In this document: piece by piece, positions 30,766 through 40,725 of the stretch
How the letters are laid out: each line of letters starts with the position of its first letter
Numbering within the stretch: the first letter of the stretch is position 1
Origin: Ahaetulla prasina
Lineage: Eukaryota; Chordata; Lepidosauria; Squamata; Colubridae
NCBI RefSeq assembly: GCF_028640845.1
Contig: NC_080540.1
Coordinates: 162,091,438 to 162,155,437 of the forward strand
Reading direction: 5' to 3'
Length of the DNA stretch: 64,000 nt
Notes under the pieces: generated by a model
Database searches by the model: none
Told to the model about the DNA's origin: nothing
Seen by the model: the letters and a program-made list of their open reading frames with translations, nothing else
Position numbers and translations under genes: made by a program

Positions 30766-31714
30766 CAGTGGTAGTCAACCTGGTCCCTACCACCCACTAG
30801 TGGGCGTTCCAGCTTTCATGGTGGGCGGTAGGGGTTTTGTCTGATACTGAAGCACTTTCCTTTTTTTAAATTTAATTGACTTTTTAAAAAAATTCATAGC
30901 ATTATTTAAAAACATTTTCATTAGGTTTTCATAAAATTCCCCGTGACAATTTAAATTGCCACCGAATGCCTCCCACCGACCCGTGCGCTCTCACAGAGAG
31001 GGACTCCTCAGGGTGCCGTCGGCTATAGTGACTGCAAACAAAAGAGCCTTTCTGTGGGGGCTCCCACTCTGGAACGAGCTTCCCCAGGACTTCGTCAACT
31101 TCCTGACCTTCGACCTTCCGCCAGCTTAAGACACATCTATTCATTTGCGCAGGACTGGACTAGGGTTTTAAATTTTTAAATGACTAAATTTTAGCTTGGG
31201 TTTTAAATTGGGTTTTACTATTTATATCTTATTTTAAATATTTGGCCTTTATAATAAGTTTTTTAGTTGAATGTTTTTATTCTGTATATTTGTGTGTTTT
31301 TATATGGCTGTACACCGCCCTGAGTCCTTAGGGAGATAGGGCGGTATATAAATACGAATAAATAAATAAATAAATAAATAAATAAATTTCTCAAAATATA
31401 CTATTTGTATTGCCCGCGCATAAGTTTAGTTCACATTATGTAATTGAAACTAAATGGCTTTATAGTGTGACTGCAAACATAAGAGCCTCGTCCCAGAATA
31501 GCTCGCGTATCTCCCCCCACACCACCCAGCTGTAACAGAAAAGCAGAGCTGGTAGTCGGCGCCCCCCCCCCAAACCCAATCCACGATGCATGAGAGGCAT
31601 GTGCAGACGACGATACACGGCGCATTACTGTGGAACCGGTGGGTGGTTAGAAAATTTTACTACTAACAGAGATGCAAAAGTGGGCAGTAGGTATAAAAAG
31701 GTTGACTACCCCTG
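30766..31714. mobile_element. hAT element, 949 bp, with nested L2 (TSD GTCTAGAT)
   Basis: Starts CAGTGGTAGTCAACC and ends GGTTGACTACCCCTG (inverted repeats). Exact 8-bp flanks GTCTAGAT are at 30758-30765 and 31715-31722. The left part has a GGGCG/GCCC-rich hairpin (CCTACCACCC...GGTGGGCGGTAGG). Without the nested L2 (about 430 bp) it would be about 515 bp. The right part (31480-31640) is C/G-rich. Confidence 0.9.
30956..31388 (+). mobile_element. L2 LINE 3' end nested in hAT element
   Basis: Encodes the ORF2 tail (CTCCCACTCTGGAACGAG...CAGGACTGGACTAGG) and the hairpin CCGCCCTGAGTCCTTAGG...GGGCGG, with (AAATA)n at 31362-31386. At 31029-31050 an odd patch replaces the expected GCCAAGCAATGTCGG block; see findings. 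Confidence 0.85.
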
Positions 31715-31820
31715 GTCTAGATCTTTTTTTTTCTCGCAAGGGTATTTTTCATTTATTTAATAAAAGAGCAAAGAAAAATATTAAAACAATAATGAAAAAA
31801 AAACCCACTGCAATAAAATA

Positions 31821-32670
31821 CAGGTAGTCTTCGACTTGCGACCCCAATTGAGCCCATCATTTCTGTTGCTAAGCAAGACAGTTGTTAAGTGTGTTTTAGA
31901 CTTTCCTTGCCATAGTTGTTAAGTGAATCCTGCCGTTGTTAAGTTAGTGACACAGCTGTAAACTTGCCTTCCATTGAGGACCTGTATACTGCACGAATCA
32001 AGAAGAGGGCCGTGAAAATATTTGCAGATCCCTCGCATCCTAGTCATAAACTGTTTCAACTCCTACCCTCAAAACGACGCTATAGAGCACTGCACACCAG
32101 AACAACTAGACACAAGAACAGTTTTTTCCTGAAGGCCATCACTCTGCTAAACAAATAATTCCCTCAACACTGTCAGACTATTTACTGAATCTGCACTACT
32201 ATTAATCGTTTCATAGTTCCCATCACCAATCTCTTTCCACTTATGACTGTATGACTATAACTTGTTGCTGGCAATCCTTATGATTTATATTGATATATTG
32301 ACCATCAATTGTGTTGTAAATGTTGTACCTTGATGAACGTATCTTTTCTTTTATGTACACTGAGAGCATATGCACCAAGACAAATTCCTTGTGTGTCCAA
32401 TCACACTTGGCCAATAAAATTCTATTCTATTCTAAAGTGAATCTGGCTTCCCCATTGACTTTGCTTGTTGGAAGATTGCAAAAGGGGATCCTATGACCAA
32501 CAGTCATAAATATGAAACCGTTGCTAAGCATCCAAATTGTGATCGCATGACCGTGGGAATGCTGCAATGGTTGTAACTGTGAAAAATGGTCATAAGTCCC
32601 TTTTTTTCAGTGCCATTTTAACTTTGAACAGTCATTAAATGAATGGTTGTAAATCAAGGACTATATATGT
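31821..32670. mobile_element. Tigger-like (Tc1/mariner) element split by L3 LINE
   Basis: TA then CAGGTAGTCTTCGACTTGCG at the left and ATGGTTGTAAATCAAGGACTATA at the right. The interior has repeated GTTGTTAAGT units and CTTCCCCATTGACTTTGC. No transposase frame. The L3 insertion occupies about 31958-32437, giving a host element of about 370 bp. Confidence 0.7.
31958..32437 (+). mobile_element. L3-type CR1 LINE 3' end (subtype A), nested
   Basis: Open frame 31964-32158 encodes the best-preserved subtype A C-terminus in the window (E-D-L-Y-T-A-R-I-K-K-R-A-V-K-I-F to L-L-N-K, stop). The 3' UTR is shorter than at 13033 (one TATCATTAAGTGTTG phrase lost) and the tail has only a few TTCTA units. Confidence 0.88.
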
Positions 32671-33082
32671 GTATGTGTGTATGCTATTTTATATATGATA
32701 TTGTATTGTATTGTATTATTATTATATTTTACTCTGCTAGTCATTGCCAAATATAGCGGGTGGTACTCATCTCTGCTTCAAGAGCCAGTGCTGTTGAAGA
32801 CATGTGACCAGCATGACAACACAGAGTGCAGTTACCTTCCCATCAAAGTGGTACCTATTTATCTACTTGTATTTCCATGCTTTTGGCAGGAGCTGAGGAC
32901 AGGAGCTCACCCCATCGCATGGAGCCCGGGTCTCGAACCTGGGCTGCTAAGCTTTCCAGCTGACAAGCCCAGTGTCTTAACCAATGGTGGGTTTCAAATT
33001 TTTTTACTACCGGTTCCGTGGGTGTGGCTTGGTGGGGATGGCATGGCATGGCTTGGTGGGCATGGTTTGGTGGGCGTGGCAT

Positions 33083-33113
<31 letters not shown>

Positions 33114-34150
33114 TTCAATTTATATACCGCCCTTCTCCCGAAGGACTCAGGGCGGTTTACAGCCAAATAAAAACAGAGTTACAAAAATTAAAAAAACACT
33201 TTACAATCTAAATTCAATTAGGCCGAAACGAATAAAACAATGATAAAACCATAGTAAAACCCACATTTAAAATATGTTAGGCCAATCCTGCACGATAAAA
33301 CAAGAAGGTCTTTAACTCGTGTCGGAAGGTCCGGAGGTCGGGGAGTTGACGTATCCCCGGAGGCAGCTCGTTCCAGAGGGCAGGAGTCCCCACGGAGAAG
33401 GCCCTCCCCCTGGGCGTCGCCAGTCGACATTGTTTGGCTGACGGTACCCTGAGGAGGCCCTCCCTATGGGAACGCACAGGTTGCTGGGAGGCTATTGGTG
33501 GCAGCAGGCGGTCCCGTAAGTAACCCGGTCCTATGCCATGGAGCGCTTTAAAGATGGTAACCAACACCTTGAGTTGCACCCGGAAGATCACTGGAAGCCA
33601 GTTCAGCTTGTGCAGGAGAGGTATTACATGGGACCTTCGAGTCACTCCCTCTATTACCCGCGCAGCCGCATTCTGGACCAGTTGGAGCCTCCGGGTGCTC
33701 TTCAAGGGGAGACCCATGTAGAGAGTGTTACAGTAATCCAGGCGGGAAGTGATGAGGGCATGAGTGACCGTCCATAGGGAATCCCGGTCTAGGAAGGGAT
33801 GCAACTGGCGTATCAGGCGGACCTGATAAAAAGCTCCCCTGGCGACGGCCGTTATATGATTTTCTAAAGACAGCCGTACATCCAGGAGGATGCCTAAGTT
33901 GCAAACCCTCTCCATAGGGGCCAACAACTCGCCCCCAACAGTCAGCGATGGTATCAGCTGGCTGTACCGGGATGCCGGCATCCACAGCCACTCAGTCTTG
34001 GAGGGGTTGAGTCGAAGCCTGTTCTTCCCCATCCAGACCCGCACGGCCTCCAGACACTGGGACATCACTTCAACGGCATCGTTGGGGTGGGTCGGGGTGG
34101 AAATGTACAGCTGAGCATCATCAGCGTACAGATGACATTGCACCCCGATG
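33083..34150 (-). mobile_element. 5'-truncated L2 LINE, ~1.07 kb, antisense, nested
   Basis: Tail (TTTA)n at 33080-33115, then antisense hairpin TACCGCCCTTCTCC...GGACTCAGGGCGG, 3' UTR, then coding sequence. It is truncated 5' just before the RT active-site box and inserted into the AT-flanked centre of the hAT MITE. Confidence 0.9.
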
Positions 34151-34188
34151 ATAAGAAGGATACTGTAAAATATCCATTCCCTTCCCAA
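33277..34188 (-). pseudogene. L2 ORF2 fragment: RT palm to C-terminus, open frame
   Basis: 303 residues without a stop. The first ~13 residues are antisense MITE sequence; L2 begins at about residue 14. The L-Y-A-D-D-A-Q RT active-site box is at residues 20-26 (two catalytic Asp). Thumb-region blocks follow: K-T-E-W-L-W-M, S-R-L-D-Y-C-N-T-L, L-Q-L-V-Q-N-A-A-A-R and G-P-G-Y-L-R-D. The C-terminus is L-W-N-E-L-P-P-G-I-R-Q-L-P-D-L-R-T-F with R-A-G-L-A at the end. The endonuclease and RT fingers are missing, so it cannot retrotranspose itself. The open frame suggests a young insertion. Confidence 0.88.
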
Positions 34189-34638
34189 TCCAGGGGAAGG
34201 TTACTGCAAAATCCCCATTTCCTACCGATCAGCTGGGACTCAGGAAGCAGAGAATAGATGGGGGTGGGGCCAATCAGAATTTTTACTACCGGTTCTCCAA
34301 ACTACTCAAAATTTCTGCTACGGGTTCTTCAGAACTTGTCAGAACCTGCTGAAACCCACCTCTGGTCTTAACTGCTGAGACACTCTGTTGCCCTGTATAT
34401 AGTTTTAATAAATAACATACTTTTAACTTCAGTTTCAATAAATAACCACATTTCATAGTAATTGTCCATAAATAACCCGCAAGCAGCTGATTCATAAGTT
34501 ACAAGCAACATCAGGTCTTCAATTCTTTGAGTAACTGGGGCCATACATTTCTCTTCCCAGTTTTGAAGGCTAGTCTCTTAGCAGTAATAAGAGCACAATG
34601 GATTCCTGGATTGCAATTATCAGTTTTTCTCATTTCCT

Positions 34639-35481
34639 ATGTTAAAAGATAAATATCATTTATCTGTTGCCACCCACTGGCAGTATTTACAACTACAACA
34701 TTTATTGAGCTCTGAACGGGTCTGGATGGGGAGAAACAGGCTCAAGCTCAATCCCTCCAAGACGGAGTGGCTGTGGATGCCGGCACCCCGGTACAGTCAG
34801 CTGCAACTGCAGCTGACTGTTGGGGGCGAGTCATTGGCCCCAATGGAAAGGGTGCGCAACTTGGGTGTTCTCCTGGATGGACGGCTGTCGTTTGAAGACC
34901 ATTTGGCGGCCGTCTCCAGGAGAGCTTTTTACCAGGTGCGCCTGGTCCGCCAGTTGCGCCCCTTCCTTGACCGGGATGCCTTATGCACGGTCACTCACGC
35001 TCTTGTCACTTCTCGTTTGGATTATTGCAATGCTCTCTACATGGGGCTTCCCCTGAAGTGCACCCGGAGGCTTCAGTTAGTTCAGAATGCAGCTGCGCAG
35101 GTGATTGAGGGAGCCCCACGCTGCTCCCACATAACACCGCTCCTGCGCAGTCTGCACTGGCTTCCTGTGGTCTTTCTGGTGCGCTTTAAGGTTTTGGTTA
35201 CCACCTTTAAAGCGCTCCATGGCTTAGGGCCCGGGTACTTACGGGACCACCTGCTGTTACCTTATGCCTCCCACCGACCTGTACGCTCACACAGAGAGGG
35301 TCTTCTCAGGGTGCCATCCGCCAAGCAATGTCGGCTGGCGGCCCCCAGGGGAAGGGCCTTCTCTGTAGGAGCTCCTACCCTTTGGAACGAACTTCCCCCT
35401 GGTTTGCGCCAATTACCCGACCTTCGGACCTTTCGCCGTGAGCTGAAAACGCATCTGTTTATTCAAGCGGGACTGGCTTAA
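34639..35481 (+). pseudogene. L2 ORF2 fragment, open frame (280 aa)
   Basis: Open frame whose LINE part begins at about residue 25 (R-V-W-M-G-R-N-R-L-K-L-N-P-S-K-T). It runs through T-S-R-L-D-Y-C-N-A-L, L-Q-L-V-Q-N-A-A-A-Q and F-K-A-L-H-G-L-G-P-G-Y-L to the R-A-G-L-A stop. The YADD box is missing, so this is the thumb and C-terminal region only. It is close in sequence to the 33277 fragment but clearly a separate insertion. Confidence 0.87.
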
Positions 35482-35719
35482 ATTTTTAATCCTAAACTTT
35501 TAATTCTAAACAATTTTAATCGGGGTTATTATTTATAAATTTTAAGGGTTTTTAAATTTGATTGTTTTAATTTCGGCCATTTATGGATTATGTTTGTTTT
35601 AAGGTTTTGTTTTAATTGTACATTGTGTTGTTTTTATACTTTGGCTGTACACCGCCCTGAGTCCTTCGGGAGAAGGGCGGTATAAAAATCTAAATAAATA
35701 AATAAATAAATAAATAAAA
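34690..35719 (+). mobile_element. 5'-truncated L2 LINE, ~1.03 kb, sense
   Basis: Starts within ORF2 at about 34712 (GTCTGGATGGGGAGAAACAG), runs through the 3' UTR hairpin CCGCCCTGAGTCCTTCGGG-AGAAGGGCGG (about 35652-35680) and ends in (AAATA)n at 35693-35719. It lies only 0.5 kb from the antisense copy at 33083-34150, giving an inverted pair with about 760 bp in common. Confidence 0.9.
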
Positions 35720-37388
35720 CTTGGACCAGCACGTTTCCAGCTTTCTTACACCTAATTTCTTACACCTAATTTATTAGAAGTGATCATTAAAACCTATGAA
35801 ATAAAACACCCCACATTAGCCTTTATAAATGCTTGTTATTGCTATGCCTATTTTGAAATCTGATTGAGGAAATGGAGTCCCCCCCCAATTTGTTTAATCA
35901 ACGGGAAAGCTTTCTTAATATCAGCATAAGCAATTTTGATACTCTTAAATGGCACCTTTTTCAGCAAAAGAGAATACTTCATCTTTGTTGAACCTTTTAT
36001 TTTATACATATGAAAAAAGTTTAAATAAATTCATGACATTGTTGGAGATGCGAAGGGGATTGACTCGTTAAAGCATTTGTTTCTGTGATGTCCTACAGTT
36101 ATTGTGTCTTGGGAAGTGGTAATATCATCTGTTAAACTGACTGTGATGAAAAAGGTTAATATTTTTTGGATGTCCATATCCTTGGGCCTCATACCATGAC
36201 ATGGAACTAGATGTCCCTTCTGAGTTAATGAATACTTGGCAATCTCTTAACGCAATTGAGATTGAGACACATCTAAGAAAGGTTTTGCTTCCGCCTGGGA
36301 ACTGCTGAGTCCTTTCTTACTAGCCTCATTCTTAGCACCTGAATATAAACCAAAAACACCTTTTGTTACAGCTTGGCTATAAGAAATTTAAATAATAAAT
36401 AACTGGTGCCCATCAAAGAAATAAACATTTAGGAAAGACGCCCCACACACCCCCAGTAATAAAACATTACGTATCAAAATGACATTAAAGGTAGCTGCTT
36501 TAAAAAGAAAGATACTTGGTGTAATTCATTTTTAAATGAATTTAAATGAAATTCCAGTACGGGGGAAATTTGTACAGAAAATTAAATGTACAAATTGAAA
36601 TGTCAAAATAAGGAATTTTCCAGCTGTTGGTTTTTTTTTTTAAAATGAAGAAAACAATATGTGAAGATCTGAATTAGGAACATCCTATATTGTTAGGGAA
36701 TTCTGGGAGTTGGAATTCCACATACCTTAAAAGTTGCTGAGAAACATTGCTCCTACCTATGAAGAGTTTGCGATACTTGTTTTTAAGTGTTAATAGGGAA
36801 TTCTACATTTGCCACATTTAATTAGTTTTTTTGTTTAACTTTTCAGTCCTCTATTTCGGAGAAAGAGTGATGAGTACAGTAAACGTGCTGTGTGCTCATA
36901 GATGGACGCTTTTAAAATTTACAACACCCTTCACTTGTGTACCAAAACACTATCTTGTTCACTTTTCGTGGTATCCGGCGTTTTCTTTATCTCTCTCTAG
37001 CAAAGGTTATATGATCACCCTGCAATCCATATATCCAGAGCTTAAGCACCCAGTCAGATTTACTGCTTTGATTTCCTTTCTGGGGTTGCATTAACAGTTA
37101 ATGAGAAATTAGGCATTTAGCACATCTGTGAATTATTCAGCACAATAAGATTGCAGAAGTGAGACCTGAATCTTAAAGGCACTCTCCACCCAATGGAAGG
37201 GCTGCTGCCTTGCTCCACAGGCTGTGCATATGTGTTGTTAGGAGAAGAGGAAAAGCCAGTGGAGATCCATTTGGAGGAGAAGGAAGTGGAAGATGGTGGA
37301 GTGTGTTGTTCTGTGATGATTGTGCCAAATGGAAACTGAACAAATTTTGTTTGTACTATTGATGAGCCCTAATATATGGGGTTATTGA
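35720..37388. other. no gene; contains one small hAT fragment
   Basis: AT-rich unique sequence. 36688-36753 (GAATTCTGGGAGTTGGAATTCC, AAAAGTTGCTGAG) is a remnant of the palindromic hAT MITE seen at 45616-45721. Nothing else recognised. Confidence 0.5.
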
Positions 37389-37664
37389 GGAGGATCTCAA
37401 TACAAAAACTCAATTTCATTGAGAGCCGCATCAGGGCTGTGGGTGACCTCGGGGGGGTGGGTGGCCAACTGGGTGGGTGTGGCCAACTGGGTGAGCATGG
37501 CCAGCTTGATGTCACTCATTGGGTGTGGCTGACTGAGTGGGAGTGGCCAGCTTGAGACCACTCCCCAAACTGCTGGCATGTTTTCTCTTCACACTGGGTA
37601 GACCAGGGGCCAAAGCCACACTGGCCCGATGTTTCCCCTTCGCATTGGGTAGATGGGGCTGAAG

Positions 37665-38470
37665 CAGGGGTGAAATCAGTTCTGTGGGCGTGGCTTGGGG
37701 GGGTAATGTGACTGGGTGAGCGTGGCCAACTTTTTTTTAACTTTTAAAAGCATTTTTTTCTACCTCTTCGGCCATTTTTTTTTTTTGCCTTTAAAAGAAA
37801 AAAAAGCATCTGACGATCAGGCAACTCAGCTGGGATTATCAGAGGAGCCTTTTAAAAGCATTTTTTTAAACAACCTCTTTGCCCAAAGAAGTTGCAGAAA
37901 AAATGCTTTTAAAAACTTCTGACGATCCCAGCTGAGCCACGCAATCATCAGAGGCTTTTTTTTTACTTTTAAAAGCATTTTTTTGGCTGAAGAAAAAATG
38001 CTTTTAAAAGTTAAAAAAAAAAAAACCTCTGATGATCGTGCAGCTCAGCTGGGCATGGGGGAGGGGCAGGGATTTTTGCTACCGGTTCTCCGAACCACCC
38101 GCTGCCATCGCTACCAGATTGGGTGATACGGTCCGAACCAGGAGCATTTCACCCCTGGGTGAAATCCAGCAGGTTCTGACAGATTCTGGAGAAACTTCTG
38201 TTCTGGTAGCGGAAATTTTGAGCAGTTCGGAAACCACCTCTATTTGGCCCCGGAATGGGGTTGGAAATGGAGATTTTGCAGTATCCTCCCTCCAGGAGTG
38301 GGGAGGGAATGGAGATTTTGCAATATTCTTCCCCTGGAGTGAGGTGGGAATGGAGATTTTGCAGTATCTTTCCCCTGCCACGCCCACCAAGTCACGCCCA
38401 CCAAGCCACGCCACACCCACCAAGCCACGCCCACATAACTGGTAGTAAAAAAAATTGGATTTCACCACTG
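37665..38470. mobile_element. composite hAT insertion, 806 bp (TSD GGCTGAAG/GGCTGAAA)
   Basis: Starts CAGGGGTGAAATCAG and ends GGATTTCACCACTG, with 8-bp flanks at 37657-37664 and 38471-38478 matching 7 of 8. An internal joint ATTTCACCCCTGGGTGAAATCC at about 38146-38167 fuses the right terminus of one unit (492 bp, hairpin-rich) to the left terminus of a CAGAGGTGGG-family MITE (about 314 bp). No TSD lies between the two halves. Confidence 0.78.
37735..38035. repeat. alternating inverted repeats (CTTTTAAAAGCATTTTTT units)
   Basis: Units CTTTTAAAAGCATTTTTTT and reverse AAAAAATGCTTTTAAAAG, and CTGACGATC/CTGATGATCGTGCAGCTCAGCTGGG with reversed forms, alternate three to four times. The segment can form several long stem-loops. 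It lies inside the composite hAT. Confidence 0.8.
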
Positions 38471-38560
38471 GGCTGAAACAACACGGGCCGCTCCCTTACA
38501 TTTTCCAGGACGGCACCGCAGACCGGATCCGACTCACGGGCCTTGTGTTTGATATCCCCG

Positions 38561-39364
38561 ATTTAAAGAGACTCCTCCATTGACGGCAGGAGCTTCATTG
38601 GCTATTAGTTATTAACTCCCACAGGTGCAAGTACTGTATTTATTACACATGTCCAAAGGGGTCAAGCGGTTGCTCGGATCAATAATGCCCCTGGTTTTCT
38701 GTTCTACAGCACAGCTTTCTGAGACGCATCCCTCCCCAGCATTATCACAAGAAATAGCACACACACAACCTCACAAATTATCATAGAAGAAACGTTTTGG
38801 CAAAAAAAAAACCAAAAAAACTGATCAGAGCAAATCAGATGAAATGACTTGGTTATATTTCGGAGTTTCACTGCTAACGATTCATCTCCTGGGATGTCTA
38901 GCATGGATTTAAAATGTCGGCAGGTAAAGCTTGATTTCTGGTGATGTACATCTTTAATTATATACTGCCAAATTCACTTGAGTCATGATGGTTCCCGGTA
39001 ATAAAAACCTTCAGCAGAAACGATGAAAAACATCGCTACAATCTTGGCATAACAGAAATGAAAACGAACAAGATAACCGTGACGAATATCTGGACAGGTG
39101 GGACAGAACTCTCTGCTGGCAGCTATTTTAAAAAGTTGCCAAATTGACACCGAACTCCAAAAGGTGGAAGTCTATTTCAACATATCTGCAGAATTTTCGT
39201 GAGAATATCAGCAATCTGGTAGCACCTTTTCTGACCAACCCATTTTATTAAAAGGCATCACCTTTTGTGATGAGGTAAGCTGCAGCTTCTGAAAGATTGT
39301 GCCGTTTAATAAAATGGGTTAGTCAGAAAAGGTCTTAGCAGTCTCCTGGTTTTGTTTTTTTTTT
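38561..39364. other. no gene or classified repeat
   Basis: Unique-looking. A partial repetition occurs between 39215-39260 and 39290-39330 (AGCACCTTTTCTGACCAACCC/TTTTATTAAA versus its inverse AATAAAATGGGTTAGTCAGAAAAGG), an inverted repeat of about 30 bp with an 80-bp loop. Confidence 0.5.
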
Positions 39365-39618
39365 AATTTACATTTATATCCCGCCCTTCTCCGAAGACTC
39401 AGGGCGGCTTACAGTGTATAAGGCAATAGTCTCATTCTATTTGTATATTTACAAAGTCAACTTATTGCCCCCCCAACAATCTGGGTCCTCATTTTACCTA
39501 CCTTATAAAGGATGGAAGGCTGAGTCAACCTTGGGCCGGGCTTGAACCTGCAGTAATTGCAGGCTACTGTGTTCTAATAACAGGCTCCTTACAGCCTGAG
39601 CTATTTTGCCACTGTAGA
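39365..39618 (-). mobile_element. tRNA-derived SINE with L2-type tail, antisense
   Basis: CCCGCCCTTCTCCGAAGACTCAGGGCGG-like tail, then AACAATCTGGGTCCTCATTTTACC and GGATGGAAGGCTGAGTCAACC, the reverse complement of the SINE body at 12474 and 46930. The reversed head TTGAACCTGCAG...AGCTATTTTGCCAC ends it. This copy joins the L2 tail and SINE body, which suggests L2 machinery mobilises the SINE. Confidence 0.7.
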
Positions 39619-40076
39619 CTAATGTGACTCTCCTCTTACAAAATTGACAACAGTGTGGAAGTGATTCACTACATTGCCTTCAAGGATTTTTTTTTTTTTT
39701 AAAAACCTTTCCAATCTAACTCACATCTCTGGAATTTTTGATGGGGGTCCCATCCAAATACTAACCAGGCCAAAACCTGCTTAGCTTTTCAAGATGCTAA
39801 GCAGAAGGTAACAGGAAGCCTGCATTTGTGCTGGAATTCTCTAACTCTGGGTAAGAAAATGGATGCTTCCAAAACTTTGCAGAACAAGAGTGGATGAACA
39901 TGTCTGCAATATTGAAATATTGTAAAGGATTGGCATCCTCCCTATTCAGCCAAGACTCAAAAAAAGGGAACATTTTGAGGTGAGTGCTTTAATGAATTTG
40001 TCGGTAAATGAAGCCAAGGAGTACTTGCCCACTTTCCATGGTTCTCTAACTTAACCCCATTTTTCCTTCCCATAAT
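39619..40076. other. no gene or classified repeat
   Basis: AT-rich with a T-run near 39690; 39735-39800 (GATGGGGGTCCCATCCAAATACTAACCAG) may be an old repeat fragment I cannot name. Confidence 0.4.
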
Positions 40077-40224
40077 AGAATAGAATAGAATAGAATTTTT
40101 TATTGGCCAAGTGTGATTGGACACACAAGGAATTTGTCTTGTTGCATACGCTCTCAGTGTACATAAAAGAAAAGATACAGTCATCAAAGTACAACACTTA
40201 CAACACTTAATGATAGTCATAGAG
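40077..40224 (-). mobile_element. L3-type CR1 LINE 3' end (subtype A), antisense
   Basis: AATAGAATAGAATAGAATAG tail, then TATTGGCCAAGTGTGATTGG, ACACAAGGAATTTGTC and CTCTCAGTGTACATAAAAG. It is cut at TACAAACC by a 137-bp MITE; only a few bases of LINE remain beyond it. Confidence 0.87.
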
Positions 40225-40232
40225 TACAAACC

Positions 40233-40369
40233 CAGTGGTGGGATTCAGCCAGTTTGCACCACTTTGGGAGAACCGGTTGTTAACTTTCTGAGTAGTTTGG
40301 TAAACTGGTTGTTGGAAGAAGTCATTAGGGCAGAGAACCGGTTGTTAAATTACTTGAATCCCACCACCA
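40233..40369 (+). mobile_element. hAT MITE, 137-bp family (TSD TACAAACC)
   Basis: CAGTGGTGGGATTCAGCCAG...TTGAATCCCACCACCA with exact 8-bp flanks TACAAACC (40225-40232, 40370-40377). The last two bases are mutated from TG. It is inserted in the 3' UTR of an antisense L3 LINE, so it is younger than that LINE. Confidence 0.92.
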
Positions 40370-40523
40370 TACAAACCTCCTGACTTGATGAAAATCTTGC
40401 TTTCTTGGTTGTGAGATGCTGAAAGGGGCTTGACAGTATTGCTATCAAAAAAACGATATGGATTACTGCATCTCAATGATCTCGTGGTTTATAGTTTTTA
40501 TTTTTTCCCCCTGCATATGACCA

Positions 40524-40725
40524 ATGCAATGGCTTAGTAGTGATGATGCTCACTTTCCATTTGGAAGGTTGAGAGTTTAATCCTAAGGTAGTGACAAATA
40601 TTCCTTTCTCAGGACACAAAGAAGAAATATCTGCTGTGAACTCCAGGTGGGCATCAGGAAGGGCATCCGGCCAGTAAACACTCACCTCCACTTAGTTGCC
40701 CTGACTCTACCCTACTACTAGTAGT
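40524..40725 (+). mobile_element. tRNA-derived SINE (GGAAGGGCATCCGGCC type)
   Basis: Head CAATGGCTTAGTAGTGATGATGC (box A-like) and GAGAGTTTAATCC (box B-like, decayed), body ACAAAGAAGAAATATCTGCTG and CAGGAAGGGCATCCGGCCAG, end CCCTGACTCTACCC. A pol III SINE distinct from the one at 12474. One copy in this window. Confidence 0.65.

Larger units (their letters stand above)
32982..34364 (-). mobile_element. hAT MITE (CAGAGGTGGG family) with nested L2 (TSD GTCTTAAC)
   Basis: Left part CAATGGTGGGTTTCAAATTT...GGTGGGCGTGGCA (32982-33082) and right part AAGGATACTGTAAAATATCC...GAAACCCACCTCTG (about 34155-34364) make up one MITE of about 310 bp. Exact 8-bp flanks GTCTTAAC are at 32974-32981 and 34365-34372. 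Confidence 0.9.
32735..34402 (-). mobile_element. Sauria-type SINE, antisense, split by hAT MITE (itself holding an L2)
   Basis: TGCTAGTCATTGCC, CTTCAAGAGCCAGTG and CAGGAGCTCACCCCATCGC match the antisense SINE at 56225-56578. Box B reversed is TCTCGAACCTGGG near 32932. The head is cut at GTCTTAAC (32974-32981) and resumes with a second GTCTTAAC at 34365-34372, then TGCTGAGACAC, so about 1.38 kb was inserted. Confidence 0.8.
37389..38560. mobile_element. outer hAT element enclosing a composite hAT insertion
   Basis: The left part AACTCAATTTCATTGAGAGCC, GCATCAGGGCTGTGG and GGCCAACTGGGTGGG, and the right part CGGACC-to-GGGCCTTGTGTTTGATATCCCCG, resemble the two ends of a hAT family with CAGGGG-GTCAAACTC termini. 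The 8-bp flanks do not match, so the boundaries are approximate. An 806-bp composite (37665-38470) sits inside. Confidence 0.6.

Noticed and set aside
33533..34114. Plus-strand open frames over the L2 fragment
   Set aside because: Shadow frames opposite the real minus-strand L2 coding sequence.
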